From Eisenbergiella porci (GTDB lineage Bacteria > Bacillota > Clostridia > Lachnospirales > Lachnospiraceae), in contig NZ_VUMI01000017.1 of assembly GCF_009696275.1 (NCBI RefSeq), forward strand, positions 1-64,000: a DNA stretch of 64,000 nucleotides, read 5' to 3'. Below are positions 9,949 to 18,266 of the stretch, piece after piece (positions within the stretch are counted from its first letter, which is position 1; each line of letters opens with the position of its first letter). The position numbers and the translations under genes are program-made. Below the pieces are notes generated by a model. It had not been told where the DNA came from. It ran no database searches and saw only the letters and a list, made by a program, of their open reading frames with translations.

Positions 9949-11613
9949 TCAGCCTGTGACCTGCTCCACTTCCGGTATGGGTTTGAGATTAAAATGAATT
10001 TCGATAGAAATGTGTCTTGTCTTATCGCTGCCTATGGTTTCATGGACAACGATTTCTTTAATCAGGCGGTTTAAGGTGGAAGCGTCCAGTTCGGTGATGT
10101 CCCGGTATTCCTGTATGGATTCCACCCACTGCCTTGCGTCCACGGCAAGCCGGATTTCATCGGCAAGGTGCTTCCTGCCTTTCTCGACTTTTGCCTTTAA
10201 TTCCGCCTGTTCCTTCTGCGTCTTTTCCAGCAGGAGATTGAAGTTTGCGTCTGTGATTCGTCCGGCAACCATGTCCTCATAGAGCCGCAGCACCATCTTT
10301 TCCAACACTTCAATCCGTTCCTCGTCTTTGGCAAGGGTGCGCTCCATCGCTTCCCTCTGGCCTTTCTGCTCGGCTTCGCAGGTGTCGGTCAGCCGCCCGG
10401 CCACCGCTTCACTGTCGGTCAGGGCAGCGGCGGCGCACTCCCGGATTTTATTCAGCACAAGGGCATAGAGCGTGTCATAATCAATCCGGTGCTGGGTGCA
10501 GTGCTGTTTCCCAAAGGCATTGTAAGTCTTGCAGGAATAAATCCTCTGGGGGTGCTTGGCATTGGTGTAGCGGACAGTCAGGGACTTTCCGCACTCACCA
10601 CATTTGAGAAGTCCGGCAAACAGGCTCGGCTCCCCGGACTGCCCCGGCCGCTGGCGGGATTTCAGCTTCTCCTGCACGATGGCAAAACTCTTTTTGTCCA
10701 CCAGCGGCTCATGCGTCCCTTCCACCACAATCCAGTCCTCCGGCTTCTTGTCCCGGATAGTGCCGATTTTAAAGCGGTACTCGGTCTTTTGGGAAGCGAT
10801 TGCGCCGGTGTAGACGGGGTTCATCAGGATTTCCTTAATCACTGTAAAATCCCAGATGTACCGCCCATTCTCCGGGTCTTTCTTCTCCCATTTGGTGCGG
10901 ATGTTCCTGTGCCCACGCTGCCGGTTCCACCATGTGGGGCAGGGGTGCTTTTCTTCCTCCAGCCTGCGCCGGATGTAGTTGGGGCCGTGCCCGTCCAGCG
11001 CATACCCGAAAATCAGCCGGACAACCGGGGCGGTTTCCTCGTCTACCAGCAGGCGGTTCCTGTCCTCCGGGTCTTTTTTGTAGCCGAAGGGGGCAAGGCA
11101 GCCGGTGAACTGGCCTTTCTGGGCTTTCAGCACATAGGAAGAATGGACTTTCTTGGAAATATCCTTGCTGTACATCTCATTCAGGATATTTTTGAAGGGC
11201 GCAATGTCGTTGTTGTCCCGCATGGTGTCGATACCGTCATTCATGGCGATATAGCGCACGCCGTTCCTTGGGAAGAAGTCCTCGATAAGCTGCCCGGTCT
11301 GCAAGTAGTTCCGCCCTAACCTTGATAAATCTTTCGTAATGACAAGGTTTATCTGCTTCCGCTCAATGGCCTTCAACATCCGTTTCAGGTCGGGGCGTTC
11401 CATGTTCAGGCCGGTGAAGCCGTCGTCCTGATAGACTGCCGCAACCTCCCATCCCTGCTTTTCACAGAACTTTTCCAGCATATCCCGCTGGTTTGCGATG
11501 CTGGCACTCTCGCCCTGAAGGTCATCGTCTTTCGAGAGCCTGCAATAGATAGCTGCCCGGAATCCCCCGGCAAGCGCCGTGCCAATCACGTCATAATCTA
11601 ATCCGTTCATCAT
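9949..11613 (-). CDS. Large serine recombinase (TnpX/TndX type) of the mobilizable element
   Basis: This 554-residue site-specific recombinase is expected to excise and insert the element at its left end. The catalytic domain has the active serine in YCRLSKDDD (residue 27), then DDGFTGLNMERP and ITKDLSRLGRNYLQTG. The recombinase domain (about 170-300) is followed by a zinc ribbon (CGECGKSL ... CKTY ... HCTQH), a long coiled coil (about 410-490) and a C-terminal DUF4368-like strand (KEIVVHETIG ... ISIEIHFN). All key parts are present. It lies 7 bases after the small gene at 11620, and its 3' end points at the broken Maff-2 gene, which supports its role in that insertion. Confidence 0.93.
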   Translation of the reverse strand: MMNGLDYDVIGTALAGGFRAAIYCRLSKDDDLQGESASIANQRDMLEKFCEKQGWEVAAVYQDDGFTGLNMERPDLKRMLKAIERKQINLVITKDLSRLGRNYLQTGQLIEDFFPRNGVRYIAMNDGIDTMRDNNDIAPFKNILNEMYSKDISKKVHSSYVLKAQKGQFTGCLAPFGYKKDPEDRNRLLVDEETAPVVRLIFGYALDGHGPNYIRRRLEEEKHPCPTWWNRQRGHRNIRTKWEKKDPENGRYIWDFTVIKEILMNPVYTGAIASQKTEYRFKIGTIRDKKPEDWIVVEGTHEPLVDKKSFAIVQEKLKSRQRPGQSGEPSLFAGLLKCGECGKSLTVRYTNAKHPQRIYSCKTYNAFGKQHCTQHRIDYDTLYALVLNKIRECAAAALTDSEAVAGRLTDTCEAEQKGQREAMERTLAKDEERIEVLEKMVLRLYEDMVAGRITDANFNLLLEKTQKEQAELKAKVEKGRKHLADEIRLAVDARQWVESIQEYRDITELDASTLNRLIKEIVVHETIGSDKTRHISIEIHFNLKPIPEVEQVTG

Positions 11614-11619
11614 AACCGT

Positions 11620-11817
11620 TTACCCACACAATCCAGACGGAACACGGTCACTTTGAACCTCGTCTTTATTATATCTCATTTCTTGCGTTTTAGCAAGATA
11701 TTCTTTATCTGTTTTTCTGGTGTGTTTCTGTGCGATAAGGCTCACGAAAACGTCCGTAGCGTCCAGTTCGCCGTCAAATACTGTGGTGACATGAATCTCT
11801 GTTTTATTTTTCGCCAT
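11620..11817 (-). CDS. Small recombinase-linked protein
   Basis: This 65-residue protein (KTEIHVTTVFDGELDATDVF, then a basic segment) precedes the serine recombinase. Small proteins at this position are common in this element family, but their role is unknown. A recombination directionality or accessory function is possible but not shown. The ATG at 11817 has GGAGG 10 bases upstream and no earlier start has a comparable site. The 250 bases between it and the VapE-type gene (11818-12070) contain no convincing gene. Confidence 0.6.
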   Translation of the reverse strand: MAKNKTEIHVTTVFDGELDATDVFVSLIAQKHTRKTDKEYLAKTQEMRYNKDEVQSDRVPSGLCG

Positions 11818-12070
11818 AGGCAGTTGTCCTCCATACATGAAATAAGCCAGACAGGGGATAGCGGCAACGAAGTCCGGCAACGGGCTTCAAAAAACCTTGG
11901 AGCTAATCCTTGTCTGGCAGTTGGGTTATTTTATACTTTTTCTTTTATTTTTCTGTTGCTTTGGTTGTTAAAGGGGAGAAAAGCCCGCAGTTACGGGATT
12001 TTTCCCGGCAACCGGGTCGGCAACGGGATAGCAACGGAGTGTGCAACGGGCTGTCCCTGCCCGGATTTTT

Positions 12071-13426
12071 TCAGAATGGAAGCTCCATCTGTTCCGGCAC
12101 CGGCGTAAATCCTTCCGGGATTTTTTCCGTCCCGTTGCCGCTGTCCGTTGCCGGTTCTGTCCGTGCGTTTTCCCGTTCCCATCCTTTCTGCCTGCCGTAC
12201 CCGGCAAACATCCGGGGGTTGGAGAAATAATTCCAGCCAGTGATGCACTGGTTCATTATCTCGTTGATTTCCCGTATCTCCCATTGTTTCGGCTCGTCAA
12301 AGTCATGGTTCAGGGCTTCTTTGTAAAGCTGTTTGGAGCAGACGGTATCGCCGGGGTAGCTGTCAAGGAAAGCCTGTATCATACCGGCCTTGGTGTCCTC
12401 CGGCATGAAGTCCCGCTGGTGTTCCTTTAAATGGCGCACCATTTCCGGGCTGAATGTCAGCTTCCACCTGCCGCTCCTGTAAATCTCCATCGCTTCCGCC
12501 CATACCTGATTCAGATAGGCTCTGGAAGCGGCTTCGTCCTCTAAAATGTGTGTTTCCGCCTGTTCCGGGCATACCTGTATAGGAATGAAGCGGCGGTTTC
12601 CTGAACGGTCAAGGGGCAGGAAGTCAAGGGCATTGGATGTCCCGCCGAACACGCACTGCCTTGGACGGTCTGCCGGGTGGGTTTCATAGGGTATCTTGTA
12701 GACTTCCTTCTGGCGGCTCAAAAATGACTTGATTTCCTCTATGCTCCTGGCGTTTGCGGTGGCAATCATCTCCGACATCTCGATTATCCAGTGGCCTTGG
12801 AGTTTGCGGTATACGTTGTCATCGTCCAGCTTCCGCAGGTCATCGGAGAACCACTCGTCTTTGACTGCCAGCAGGCGGAAGAAGGTGGACTTCCCGGCTC
12901 CCTGCCCGCCCACCAGACAGAGCATGACTTCAAACTTGCAGCCGGGGGAAAATGCCCGGTGGATGGCTCCCAACAAAAACAGGCGCAGGGATTGGAAAGT
13001 ATACTCGTCCTCACCGGCTCCCAGAAAGTGACGCAGGCAGGAGCGTATCCGTTCGGTTCCGTCCCATGTCAGGCCGTTTAAATAATCCCGGACAGGGTGG
13101 TAGCTGTTCTCATCGGCGGCAAGGGCGGCGGCGTCCTGTATCTTTTTCTCGCTTGTCAGGCCATAGGTCTTTTCCAGATACAGCCGGATATATTTCATGT
13201 CCGTGTCGGTCATGGGGCTTCCGGCAGTTCTTTTGTAGCCGATTGGCTTTAAAATATCGGTGCGGTCGGTCAGCAGGTTGTAGGCAACCGCCCCGGAAAG
13301 GAGCGGGTCGCACTGGAACACGGTCAGGCAGTTGCTCATGCTGTTGCGGAAGCCGCCTTTTTCGGTGGTTTCCAGCATGGCCTTCACTTCCTCAACGCTC
13401 CGGGGCGGCTCTGCGCTGTCTGCCAT
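12071..13426 (-). CDS. VapE/VirE-type helicase (virulence-associated E family)
   Basis: This ATPase of the VapE family acts with a primase in replication of mobile DNA. Walker A is VGGQGAGKSTFFRL in the middle, followed by the DDNVYRKLQGHWIIEMSEM segment typical of the family and the arginine-finger-like region RSGNRRFIPI. The assigned ATG (13426) has AGGAAA upstream. A TTG at 13480 with GAGG close by would add 18 residues. Either way it overlaps the CHC2 primase gene by 35 bases or more. Primase plus helicase suggests that the element replicates after transfer. Confidence 0.85.
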   Translation of the reverse strand: MADSAEPPRSVEEVKAMLETTEKGGFRNSMSNCLTVFQCDPLLSGAVAYNLLTDRTDILKPIGYKRTAGSPMTDTDMKYIRLYLEKTYGLTSEKKIQDAAALAADENSYHPVRDYLNGLTWDGTERIRSCLRHFLGAGEDEYTFQSLRLFLLGAIHRAFSPGCKFEVMLCLVGGQGAGKSTFFRLLAVKDEWFSDDLRKLDDDNVYRKLQGHWIIEMSEMIATANARSIEEIKSFLSRQKEVYKIPYETHPADRPRQCVFGGTSNALDFLPLDRSGNRRFIPIQVCPEQAETHILEDEAASRAYLNQVWAEAMEIYRSGRWKLTFSPEMVRHLKEHQRDFMPEDTKAGMIQAFLDSYPGDTVCSKQLYKEALNHDFDEPKQWEIREINEIMNQCITGWNYFSNPRMFAGYGRQKGWERENARTEPATDSGNGTEKIPEGFTPVPEQMELPF

Positions 13427-14039
13427 GTTCGCTGTTTCCTGCCGTATCTGGGGCGGTAAATTCTGCCATCCGTCTTTCAAGGTTCCTCACTTCCTTTCCG
13501 TGTCCTGTGATAAGGGCTGCCCGCTCCTGAATGTCCCCGGAGAGAAGCACGTCCATCAGGTATTCCACCCGGCTCATGTTCTGCAGGGCTTCCACAAACC
13601 GGGGGTTCCACGCTTCATCCGGCTGGCGTGGGGCGTATTCCTCCTTCCAGCGGCGCAGGAGATGGTAATAGTCGGACAGCACCCGGAAGCAGTGCCGCTC
13701 CATGTGCCTGAATTTCTGTTCCTCCGTTTCTTTTCGCAAGCGTGGCCTTATGGGCTGCTTTTTGCCGTTCCTCCCATCCTCATAAGGGATAGAGAAGTCC
13801 TGTGCCAGCATAAGGGCGGCTTCTTTGCTGCTGATACCATGGAGCCGGGAAACAAAATCTATCACGTCCCCGGTGGCTCCGCAGCCGAAACAGTAAAAGC
13901 GGCGGTCAACCTTCATGCTTGGGTTCTTATCGTTGTGGAACGGGCAGACGCACATCCCGTTCCGGTTTACTTTGATTCCATAACGCTCCGCAGCCTGCCT
14001 TGTGGTGACGGACTGCTTCACGGCTTCAAATACGTTCAA
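13392..14039 (-). CDS. CHC2 zinc-finger primase-like protein
   Basis: This 215-residue protein has an N-terminal DnaG-type zinc-binding domain (CVCPFHNDKNPSM then FYCFGCGATGDVIDFV), the single-strand template-binding part of bacterial primases. No toprim catalytic domain follows. The C-terminal half is helical and charged, so it probably acts with the VapE-type ATPase encoded next. The start is a TTG at 14039 with AGGAGG 8 bases upstream. Its end overlaps the next gene. Confidence 0.83.
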   Translation of the reverse strand: MNVFEAVKQSVTTRQAAERYGIKVNRNGMCVCPFHNDKNPSMKVDRRFYCFGCGATGDVIDFVSRLHGISSKEAALMLAQDFSIPYEDGRNGKKQPIRPRLRKETEEQKFRHMERHCFRVLSDYYHLLRRWKEEYAPRQPDEAWNPRFVEALQNMSRVEYLMDVLLSGDIQERAALITGHGKEVRNLERRMAEFTAPDTAGNSEHGRQRRAAPER

Positions 14040-14107
14040 TAGGCGTTCCCTCCTGATAATGAAAAAGGCACCTGCCAGCGATTTCAAATCACAAAACAAG
14101 TGCCTGT

Positions 14108-15715
14108 TTAAAGTTCCATATTCTGTTGTTTCTGTGTCCGGGGCGGCTTCTGTGTCCGGGGCGGCTTCTGTTTCCCTGCCTGCTCCTGCCGGATGCGTTC
14201 CTGCCGCCCTTTCAGGCTCTCCTGTACGGATGGTTTCTTCCCCGGCTCGGCGGTCTGGCGGTACTGCTCGGATGGCAAAACCTGATTCAGCCAGTGGCGC
14301 ACGTCACGCAGCACCTTCACATCTGCCTGAACCGCTTCCAGTTCCTTCTTTTGTCCGGGCAGGGCGGCGGCAAGCTGTTCCCGTTCCGCTTCCAAATCTT
14401 TGCGGGAGTAGGAATTGCCTTTCAGGTTGGCTTTCAAATACCGGATGGCGGCATTATAAGCGTCCAGTTCCTCCCGGTGGCTCTCCGCAAACTTCTCCTT
14501 TTTCTTCTTCCAGCCGATGGCGGCATACTCCGCATGGACTGGCTTGGCGGCTTCGTATTTGTCAATGTAGGAGAGCATGGTATTGATGGCTTTTATCCGC
14601 TTCTCGCTTTTTTTCATGCTCCCCATGACGGAAACAGCGGTCTGGCCGATTTCATCCAGCCGGGTGTCAAGGCTCTCCACGGTGGAGATTCCCTTTTTCC
14701 GCAGGAAGTCCATCGCCGCCTGCACTTTATTGTAATCGGCAACGGTTCCTTTCAGCTTCCCTCTGGAAGTCCAGTCGGCACGTTCCCCACTCCGCTGTTC
14801 CAGATACCGGAATAACAGTTCCGGGAGTGTCGGCTCCTTCGCCTGCTCCAATGCTTCCAGTAATACAGCCTTTTTCTCTTTTAAGTCAGACAGCCATCCC
14901 TTTAGGCTCCGTACCATCTGCCGGATGGACTGCATGAGCCGGTTGGCGGTTTTGATGTCCCGGTTCAGATTGCCGATGTTGGTCTGGATTCCTTTCTTCT
15001 CCATCTGGCAGGCGGCCGCTCCCATGTGGACGGTAGGGATTTGGTCAATCCCCTGTCGGGCATAGGAGCGCAGGTCAAGCCGTTCCGGGCGGTCATTGGC
15101 TTCCAGATAGCGGTTGGCCGTGTCCGCCCATCCCTGCCGCCAGATTTCGGCGTACTTCCGGTTGTTCCAGTCTACTGTGTTCTCCTTATGGCTTTTCCAT
15201 CTGCCGGACGCAAGCCGGATGCGCTCCCCGTTCTTGTCAAGGTCGTACACTTTACGGCTCTTGGGGAGCCATTTGCCTTTTTCGTCCATCGCCCGCATGG
15301 TGAGCAGGATATGGGCGTGTGGGTTGCCGTCCCCCTTGTCATGGATGGCAAAGTCGGCAATCATGCCTTTGGAAACAAAAAACTCCCGGCAGTAGTCACG
15401 GATAAGGTCGGCGTACTGTCCCGGCGGGATTTCCCTTGGGATGGCAAGCACGAATCTCCGGGCAAGCTGGGAGTTCCATTGTTTTTCCTGCGCTTCGGCT
15501 GAGTTCCATAAAGTATTGCGGTCTGCAAACTCCGGCGGCACATGGGGCGGGAGCATGATTTCTTTGTGGGTGACTTCGTTCTTGTAGGGATAGTATTTCT
15601 GTTCCTGGTCATATTCAGAGAACAGCTTCTCGCCGCTCTGGTAGGCGGCGGCAGAAACAGCGGATTCATTGTTGCTCCGCTTGATGATGGTGATTTTACA
15701 ATGCGGGCATGGCAA
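14108..15715 (-). CDS. MobA/MobL family (MOBQ) relaxase
   Basis: This 535-residue DNA-nicking relaxase starts conjugative mobilization at oriT. The N-terminal 230 residues form the MobA/MobL domain. They include the tyrosine-bearing AAAYQSGEKL and the metal-binding histidine motif GNPHAHILLTMR. A long coiled-coil region (about 240-500) follows, and the tail ends in two copies of PPRTQK encoded by an 18-bp tandem repeat (about 14134-14169). The start is a TTG at 15715 with AAAGGAGG upstream. Its oriT is at 17042-17086, separated from it by the methyltransferase gene. Confidence 0.92.
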   Translation of the reverse strand: MPCPHCKITIIKRSNNESAVSAAAYQSGEKLFSEYDQEQKYYPYKNEVTHKEIMLPPHVPPEFADRNTLWNSAEAQEKQWNSQLARRFVLAIPREIPPGQYADLIRDYCREFFVSKGMIADFAIHDKGDGNPHAHILLTMRAMDEKGKWLPKSRKVYDLDKNGERIRLASGRWKSHKENTVDWNNRKYAEIWRQGWADTANRYLEANDRPERLDLRSYARQGIDQIPTVHMGAAACQMEKKGIQTNIGNLNRDIKTANRLMQSIRQMVRSLKGWLSDLKEKKAVLLEALEQAKEPTLPELLFRYLEQRSGERADWTSRGKLKGTVADYNKVQAAMDFLRKKGISTVESLDTRLDEIGQTAVSVMGSMKKSEKRIKAINTMLSYIDKYEAAKPVHAEYAAIGWKKKKEKFAESHREELDAYNAAIRYLKANLKGNSYSRKDLEAEREQLAAALPGQKKELEAVQADVKVLRDVRHWLNQVLPSEQYRQTAEPGKKPSVQESLKGRQERIRQEQAGKQKPPRTQKPPRTQKQQNMEL

Positions 15716-15857
15716 GAGTACGTCCTCCTTTCTCCCGGATTCGGGGCAAAAAAATAGCAGGATACCTTTTCAGATTTCCTGCTTGGGTGTGCCGTTGATG
15801 GGCGGCGGGTTATTTAATTTTTTAATAGTTTGTCAATTCGACAAATTGAAATTGAAT

Positions 15858-16691
15858 TTATAATTTCCCTGCAAATATCTCTGCATCAATAGTGATTTCT
15901 TTTGTTTTTTTTAAATCTATTCCATCTTTATTTACACAAAACAGTAGTGGAGTCATATCCGCAAAGGTTTTTATTTCCTCGGATGTCATTGTATACGTTG
16001 CTGAAACTTTCTTGTGATAAACAACGGAATACTTCTTTTGGAAATAATCTACGACAGCCGCATTAGAATATTGATTGCTTTTCAATTGTTCTTTTGCCGT
16101 CTCTCGAAGCTCCTTAAGATGAGCATTTCCCGGAATTACCTTAATTACATAACCGCCTTCTTTCAAAACTCTGTTAAATTCGGAATAGTTAGCAGGAGTA
16201 AAAATATCTAATATGCAATCTATCCTTTTGTCTTTTATGGGCATTTCTTCCAAATTTCCCACAAACCATTTGATAGAATTACTGAAATCACTTTTTGCTG
16301 CAAGCTGAACAGCATCTTTAGAAATATCAAATGCAATAATTTCTTTATCACCTGATACTTCTTTTATCTGCTTTGAATAATATCCTTCACCGCAGCCAAT
16401 ATCAAGTATTGTATCAATGCTGCTAAAGCTTTTTATAAGCTGCACCACTTCATTCAGGATATGTGAATAATAGCCTTTTTCTAAAACCTCCCGCCTAATT
16501 TGAAAAGTCTCTCTGCTATAATGTTTTGAAGATTTTGTTCCTACAGCAAAGTTCACATAACCCGTTTTTGAAATATCGAAACAATGATGATTAGAACAAA
16601 ATAAACTTTTTTGTTTCAATTTTAAATCTGTTTTACATATAGGACATTGAAAAACTTTTTCACTGTCACTAAATCTAAGTATTTTATTCAT
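15858..16691 (-). CDS. 23S rRNA (guanine-N1)-methyltransferase, RlmA/TlrB type
   Basis: This 277-residue SAM-dependent methyltransferase has the RlmA layout. The N-terminal zinc site is CPIC (C16, C19) with C32 and H36 in CSNHHC, with the same spacing as in RlmA. The SAM motif TILDIGCGEGYYSKQI lies near residue 94. RlmA-II/TlrB enzymes methylate G748 of 23S rRNA and reduce binding of tylosin or mycinamicin-type macrolides. Which guanine this enzyme modifies is not known. The gene is about 25-30% G+C in sampled stretches, while the neighbouring relaxase reaches about 60%, so it was acquired separately. The ATG at 16691 has CGGAGGG upstream and a regulatory leader lies before it. Confidence 0.85.
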   Translation of the reverse strand: MNKILRFSDSEKVFQCPICKTDLKLKQKSLFCSNHHCFDISKTGYVNFAVGTKSSKHYSRETFQIRREVLEKGYYSHILNEVVQLIKSFSSIDTILDIGCGEGYYSKQIKEVSGDKEIIAFDISKDAVQLAAKSDFSNSIKWFVGNLEEMPIKDKRIDCILDIFTPANYSEFNRVLKEGGYVIKVIPGNAHLKELRETAKEQLKSNQYSNAAVVDYFQKKYSVVYHKKVSATYTMTSEEIKTFADMTPLLFCVNKDGIDLKKTKEITIDAEIFAGKL

Positions 16692-16746
16692 TATTCCCTC
16701 CGTTATTATATTACTTGCCCAATAAGCGAGCTATGCAATACGGATT

Positions 16747-16768
16747 CACCGCAACATAACCCGCGGTG
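16747..16768 (-). promoter_or_regulatory. Attenuator hairpin between leader peptide and methyltransferase
   Basis: Immediately after the stop codon of the 8-codon leader, CACCGC pairs perfectly with GCGGTG across a 10-base loop. Further on, CCGTATT (about 16737-16743) can pair with AATAACGG, which overlaps the ribosome site of the methyltransferase. No T-run is obvious, so translational rather than transcriptional attenuation is the more likely mode. The folding was judged by eye. Confidence 0.5.
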
Positions 16769-16795
16769 TTATCTTAATCTCATATGCGCTGTCAT
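16769..16795 (-). CDS. Macrolide-sensing leader peptide MTAHMRLR
   Basis: An 8-codon open frame, ATG to TAA, encodes MTAHMRLR and has an excellent GGAGGTGAG ribosome site. Leaders with an Arg-Leu-Arg (+x+) motif are known to arrest ribosomes carrying a macrolide and so switch on resistance genes: the mef/mel leader MTASMRLR and the ErmD leader, which begins MTHSMRLR. The match here is close enough to infer the same role for the methyltransferase gene that follows 77 bases downstream. Induction itself is inferred, not shown. Confidence 0.75.
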   Translation of the reverse strand: MTAHMRLR

Positions 16796-16831
16796 ATTCT
16801 CACCTCCAAACTCCGATTTGTCACCGGCTCC

Positions 16832-16860
16832 ATTATACGCTATCTCATAAAAAAAGTATA
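16832..16860 (-). promoter_or_regulatory. Promoter of leader-methyltransferase unit
   Basis: A perfect -10 TATAAT (16832-16837) lies 17 bases from a weak -35 TATACT (16855-16860). Transcription would start about 30 bases before the MTAHMRLR leader. Confidence 0.6.
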
Positions 16861-17041
16861 GCCGAATTTCAGCAAACTTGTCAGATGGAAACAACTTGCA
16901 ACGCAAGATAATTCCGGGCGGCAAGTCCACAAAGGGGTAGCTGGCGTAAGCCAGCGCAGGGGAAGGGTAACTTCCCCTGTGATGATTGGAGCAGATTGAA
17001 AATCTACGGAAATCATCTGCTGTCCGCAGGACGCCTCCGGC

Positions 17042-17086
17042 AGGGCGCAATGCACCACTTCCCGAAGTGGTGTATAATTGCGCCCT
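17042..17086. other. oriT, IncQ/MOBQ-like
   Basis: An inner inverted repeat (CACCACTT at 17053-17060, AAGTGGTG at 17065-17072) is followed by TATAATTGCGCCCT. The outer arms AGGGCGCAA (17042-17050) and TTGCGCCCT (17078-17086) are also perfectly complementary. The layout of an inverted repeat followed a few bases later by TGCGCCCT is that of the RSF1010/R1162 oriT, which is cut within this core by a MobA relaxase of the same MOBQ class as the one at 14108. Nicking would be in or next to TGCGCCCT. Confidence 0.75.
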
Positions 17087-17126
17087 CTTTCAGAGGGGGA
17101 AGCCACGCTTACCGCTCTGGAAGCTA

Positions 17127-17447
17127 TTATGACCGTTCCCGGTCTGGCTCTTTTCTCTTGGAATGGGGCGTTTTCTCCCTCGTCTGCGCCTTTGCTTCCG
17201 CCAGCCTGCGCCGGATTGAATTGTCCCGCTTCTGGATAAACCGCTGTCTGGTGTCAGCGATAAAGCGGCGGCACTCCGGCTCCGGGATAGCGTCCAGCTT
17301 TCGGATTGTGCTTTCCACAATCTCCCTCGCCTGCCTGTCACGAATGACCGGCACGATTTCCCGAAGTCCGGCAAGAGTTTCCTGTTTCGTGGCGGCGGCG
17401 TACTGGTAAACCATAGCCAGCTCGTCCTTTGAAAATTTCACATTCAT
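17127..17447 (-). CDS. Small helical, basic protein next to oriT
   Basis: This 106-residue protein (LAMVYQYAAATKQETLAGLREI near the N-terminus and a strongly basic C-terminus) is encoded right beside the oriT. I do not recognise a named family. Its position and charge would suit a relaxosome or mobilization accessory protein, but this is inference. The ATG overlaps the TGA of the DUF3847 gene (ATGA) and has GGAGG upstream, so the two are co-translated. Confidence 0.65.
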   Translation of the reverse strand: MNVKFSKDELAMVYQYAAATKQETLAGLREIVPVIRDRQAREIVESTIRKLDAIPEPECRRFIADTRQRFIQKRDNSIRRRLAEAKAQTREKTPHSKRKEPDRERS

Positions 17448-17743
17448 TCCGTGTCCTCCTTTTCTGTGCCGGTTCCGGCAAATATCTGTTCTATGAGCTG
17501 CCGGGTGCTGTCCCGATGAAAGAGCAGCTTCAAGAACAGTTTGACCTGTTCCTCCGGCAAAAGCTCCGGGTGGGGCAGGTATCTTTCCAACTCCGCCCCT
17601 CTGGTACAGAGCCGGTGCGTCCGCTCTTTTCGGGTCAGCGTCTTTATCTGGTGTTCCAGAATCTTTTCCTCATGCTGCGCCCTCCGCAACTTTGCTTCGG
17701 TTTTCTCTATTTCCTGATTGAGTTTTTCCAGCTTTTCACTCAT
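17444..17743 (-). CDS. DUF3847 family protein
   Basis: This 99-residue protein has an N-terminal coiled coil (EKLEKLNQEIEKTEAKLRRA) and a conserved LCTRGAELERYLPHPELL segment typical of DUF3847 proteins of mobilizable elements. Its function is unknown. The ATG at 17743 has GGAGGG 8 bases upstream. The gene begins 5 bases after the upstream stop and overlaps the next gene by 4 bases, as part of a four-gene operon (18266 to 17127). Confidence 0.75.
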   Translation of the reverse strand: MSEKLEKLNQEIEKTEAKLRRAQHEEKILEHQIKTLTRKERTHRLCTRGAELERYLPHPELLPEEQVKLFLKLLFHRDSTRQLIEQIFAGTGTEKEDTE

Positions 17744-17747
17744 AGCG

Positions 17748-18077
17748 TCAGCCCTCCGTTCTGGGAATGAGTACATATATCTTGTTCGGCTCCCCAAAGC
17801 CTTGACGCACCCGCACAATCAGTCCGGCAGCTTCCAGCTCGTTTAAGGAACGCTTCACGGTCATGGTGCTGCGGGAGAGCGCCGCCGACAATTCCACAAT
17901 CGGGAAACAGATAAATAAAATCCCGTTCATGTCCTCTATGCCATTTGCCAGAACATCGTCCAGCATACGGGCGTACATGATTTTTGCGGTGCTGCTGATC
18001 GGGAGCCGCAGCATGGCTCTCGGCAGAGGCATACTGGGCGGCAGGGGTGTGTCAATCGTCATAAATTCATATTCCAT
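17748..18077 (-). CDS. Replication initiator-like winged-helix protein (RepA N-terminal type)
   Basis: This 109-residue protein resembles the N-terminal winged helix of RepA/replisome-organiser proteins: PLPRAMLRLPISSTAKIMYARML followed by the recognition region ALSRSTMTVKRSLNELEAAGLI. Full RepA proteins are longer, so it may be a stand-alone DNA-binding domain with a control role. Its ATG at 18077 follows the TGA of the upstream gene directly and has GGAGGA further upstream. It is probably important for replication or regulation of the mobilizable element. Confidence 0.7.
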   Translation of the reverse strand: MEYEFMTIDTPLPPSMPLPRAMLRLPISSTAKIMYARMLDDVLANGIEDMNGILFICFPIVELSAALSRSTMTVKRSLNELEAAGLIVRVRQGFGEPNKIYVLIPRTEG

Positions 18078-18266
18078 TCAGTTGGTGTCCTCCTTTTTCT
18101 GTTTTGAGCGTTTGGAAAGATAGCGGGGGCAAGCCACAATGACCGCCCGGAAGCTCTGCTTGCAATCATGCTGGCATTTCCGGCAAAGCTCGTTGTAGCT
18201 CCTGCGTCCACGCTCGTTTAAGAAGAAAGCAAGCTCTTTCTTCAACTTCTTTGACATTCTCGGCAT
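18078..18266 (-). CDS. Small basic cysteine-containing protein
   Basis: This 62-residue, strongly basic protein has four cysteines, CRKCQHDC and then C at about 46, which may bind a metal ion. It is the first gene of the four-gene mobilization/replication operon. The ATG at 18266 has AAGGAGG 5 bases upstream. No family is recognised. Confidence 0.6.
   Translation of the reverse strand: MPRMSKKLKKELAFFLNERGRRSYNELCRKCQHDCKQSFRAVIVACPRYLSKRSKQKKEDTN

Noticed and set aside
14134-14169. Two copies of an 18-bp tandem repeat
   Set aside because: It lies in frame within the relaxase gene and only repeats PPRTQK; too short to count as a CRISPR or a separate repeat element.
16840-17106. Minus-strand frames across the oriT region
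   Set aside because: They run through the palindromic oriT and the promoter of the leader; the protein sequence has no recognisable features.
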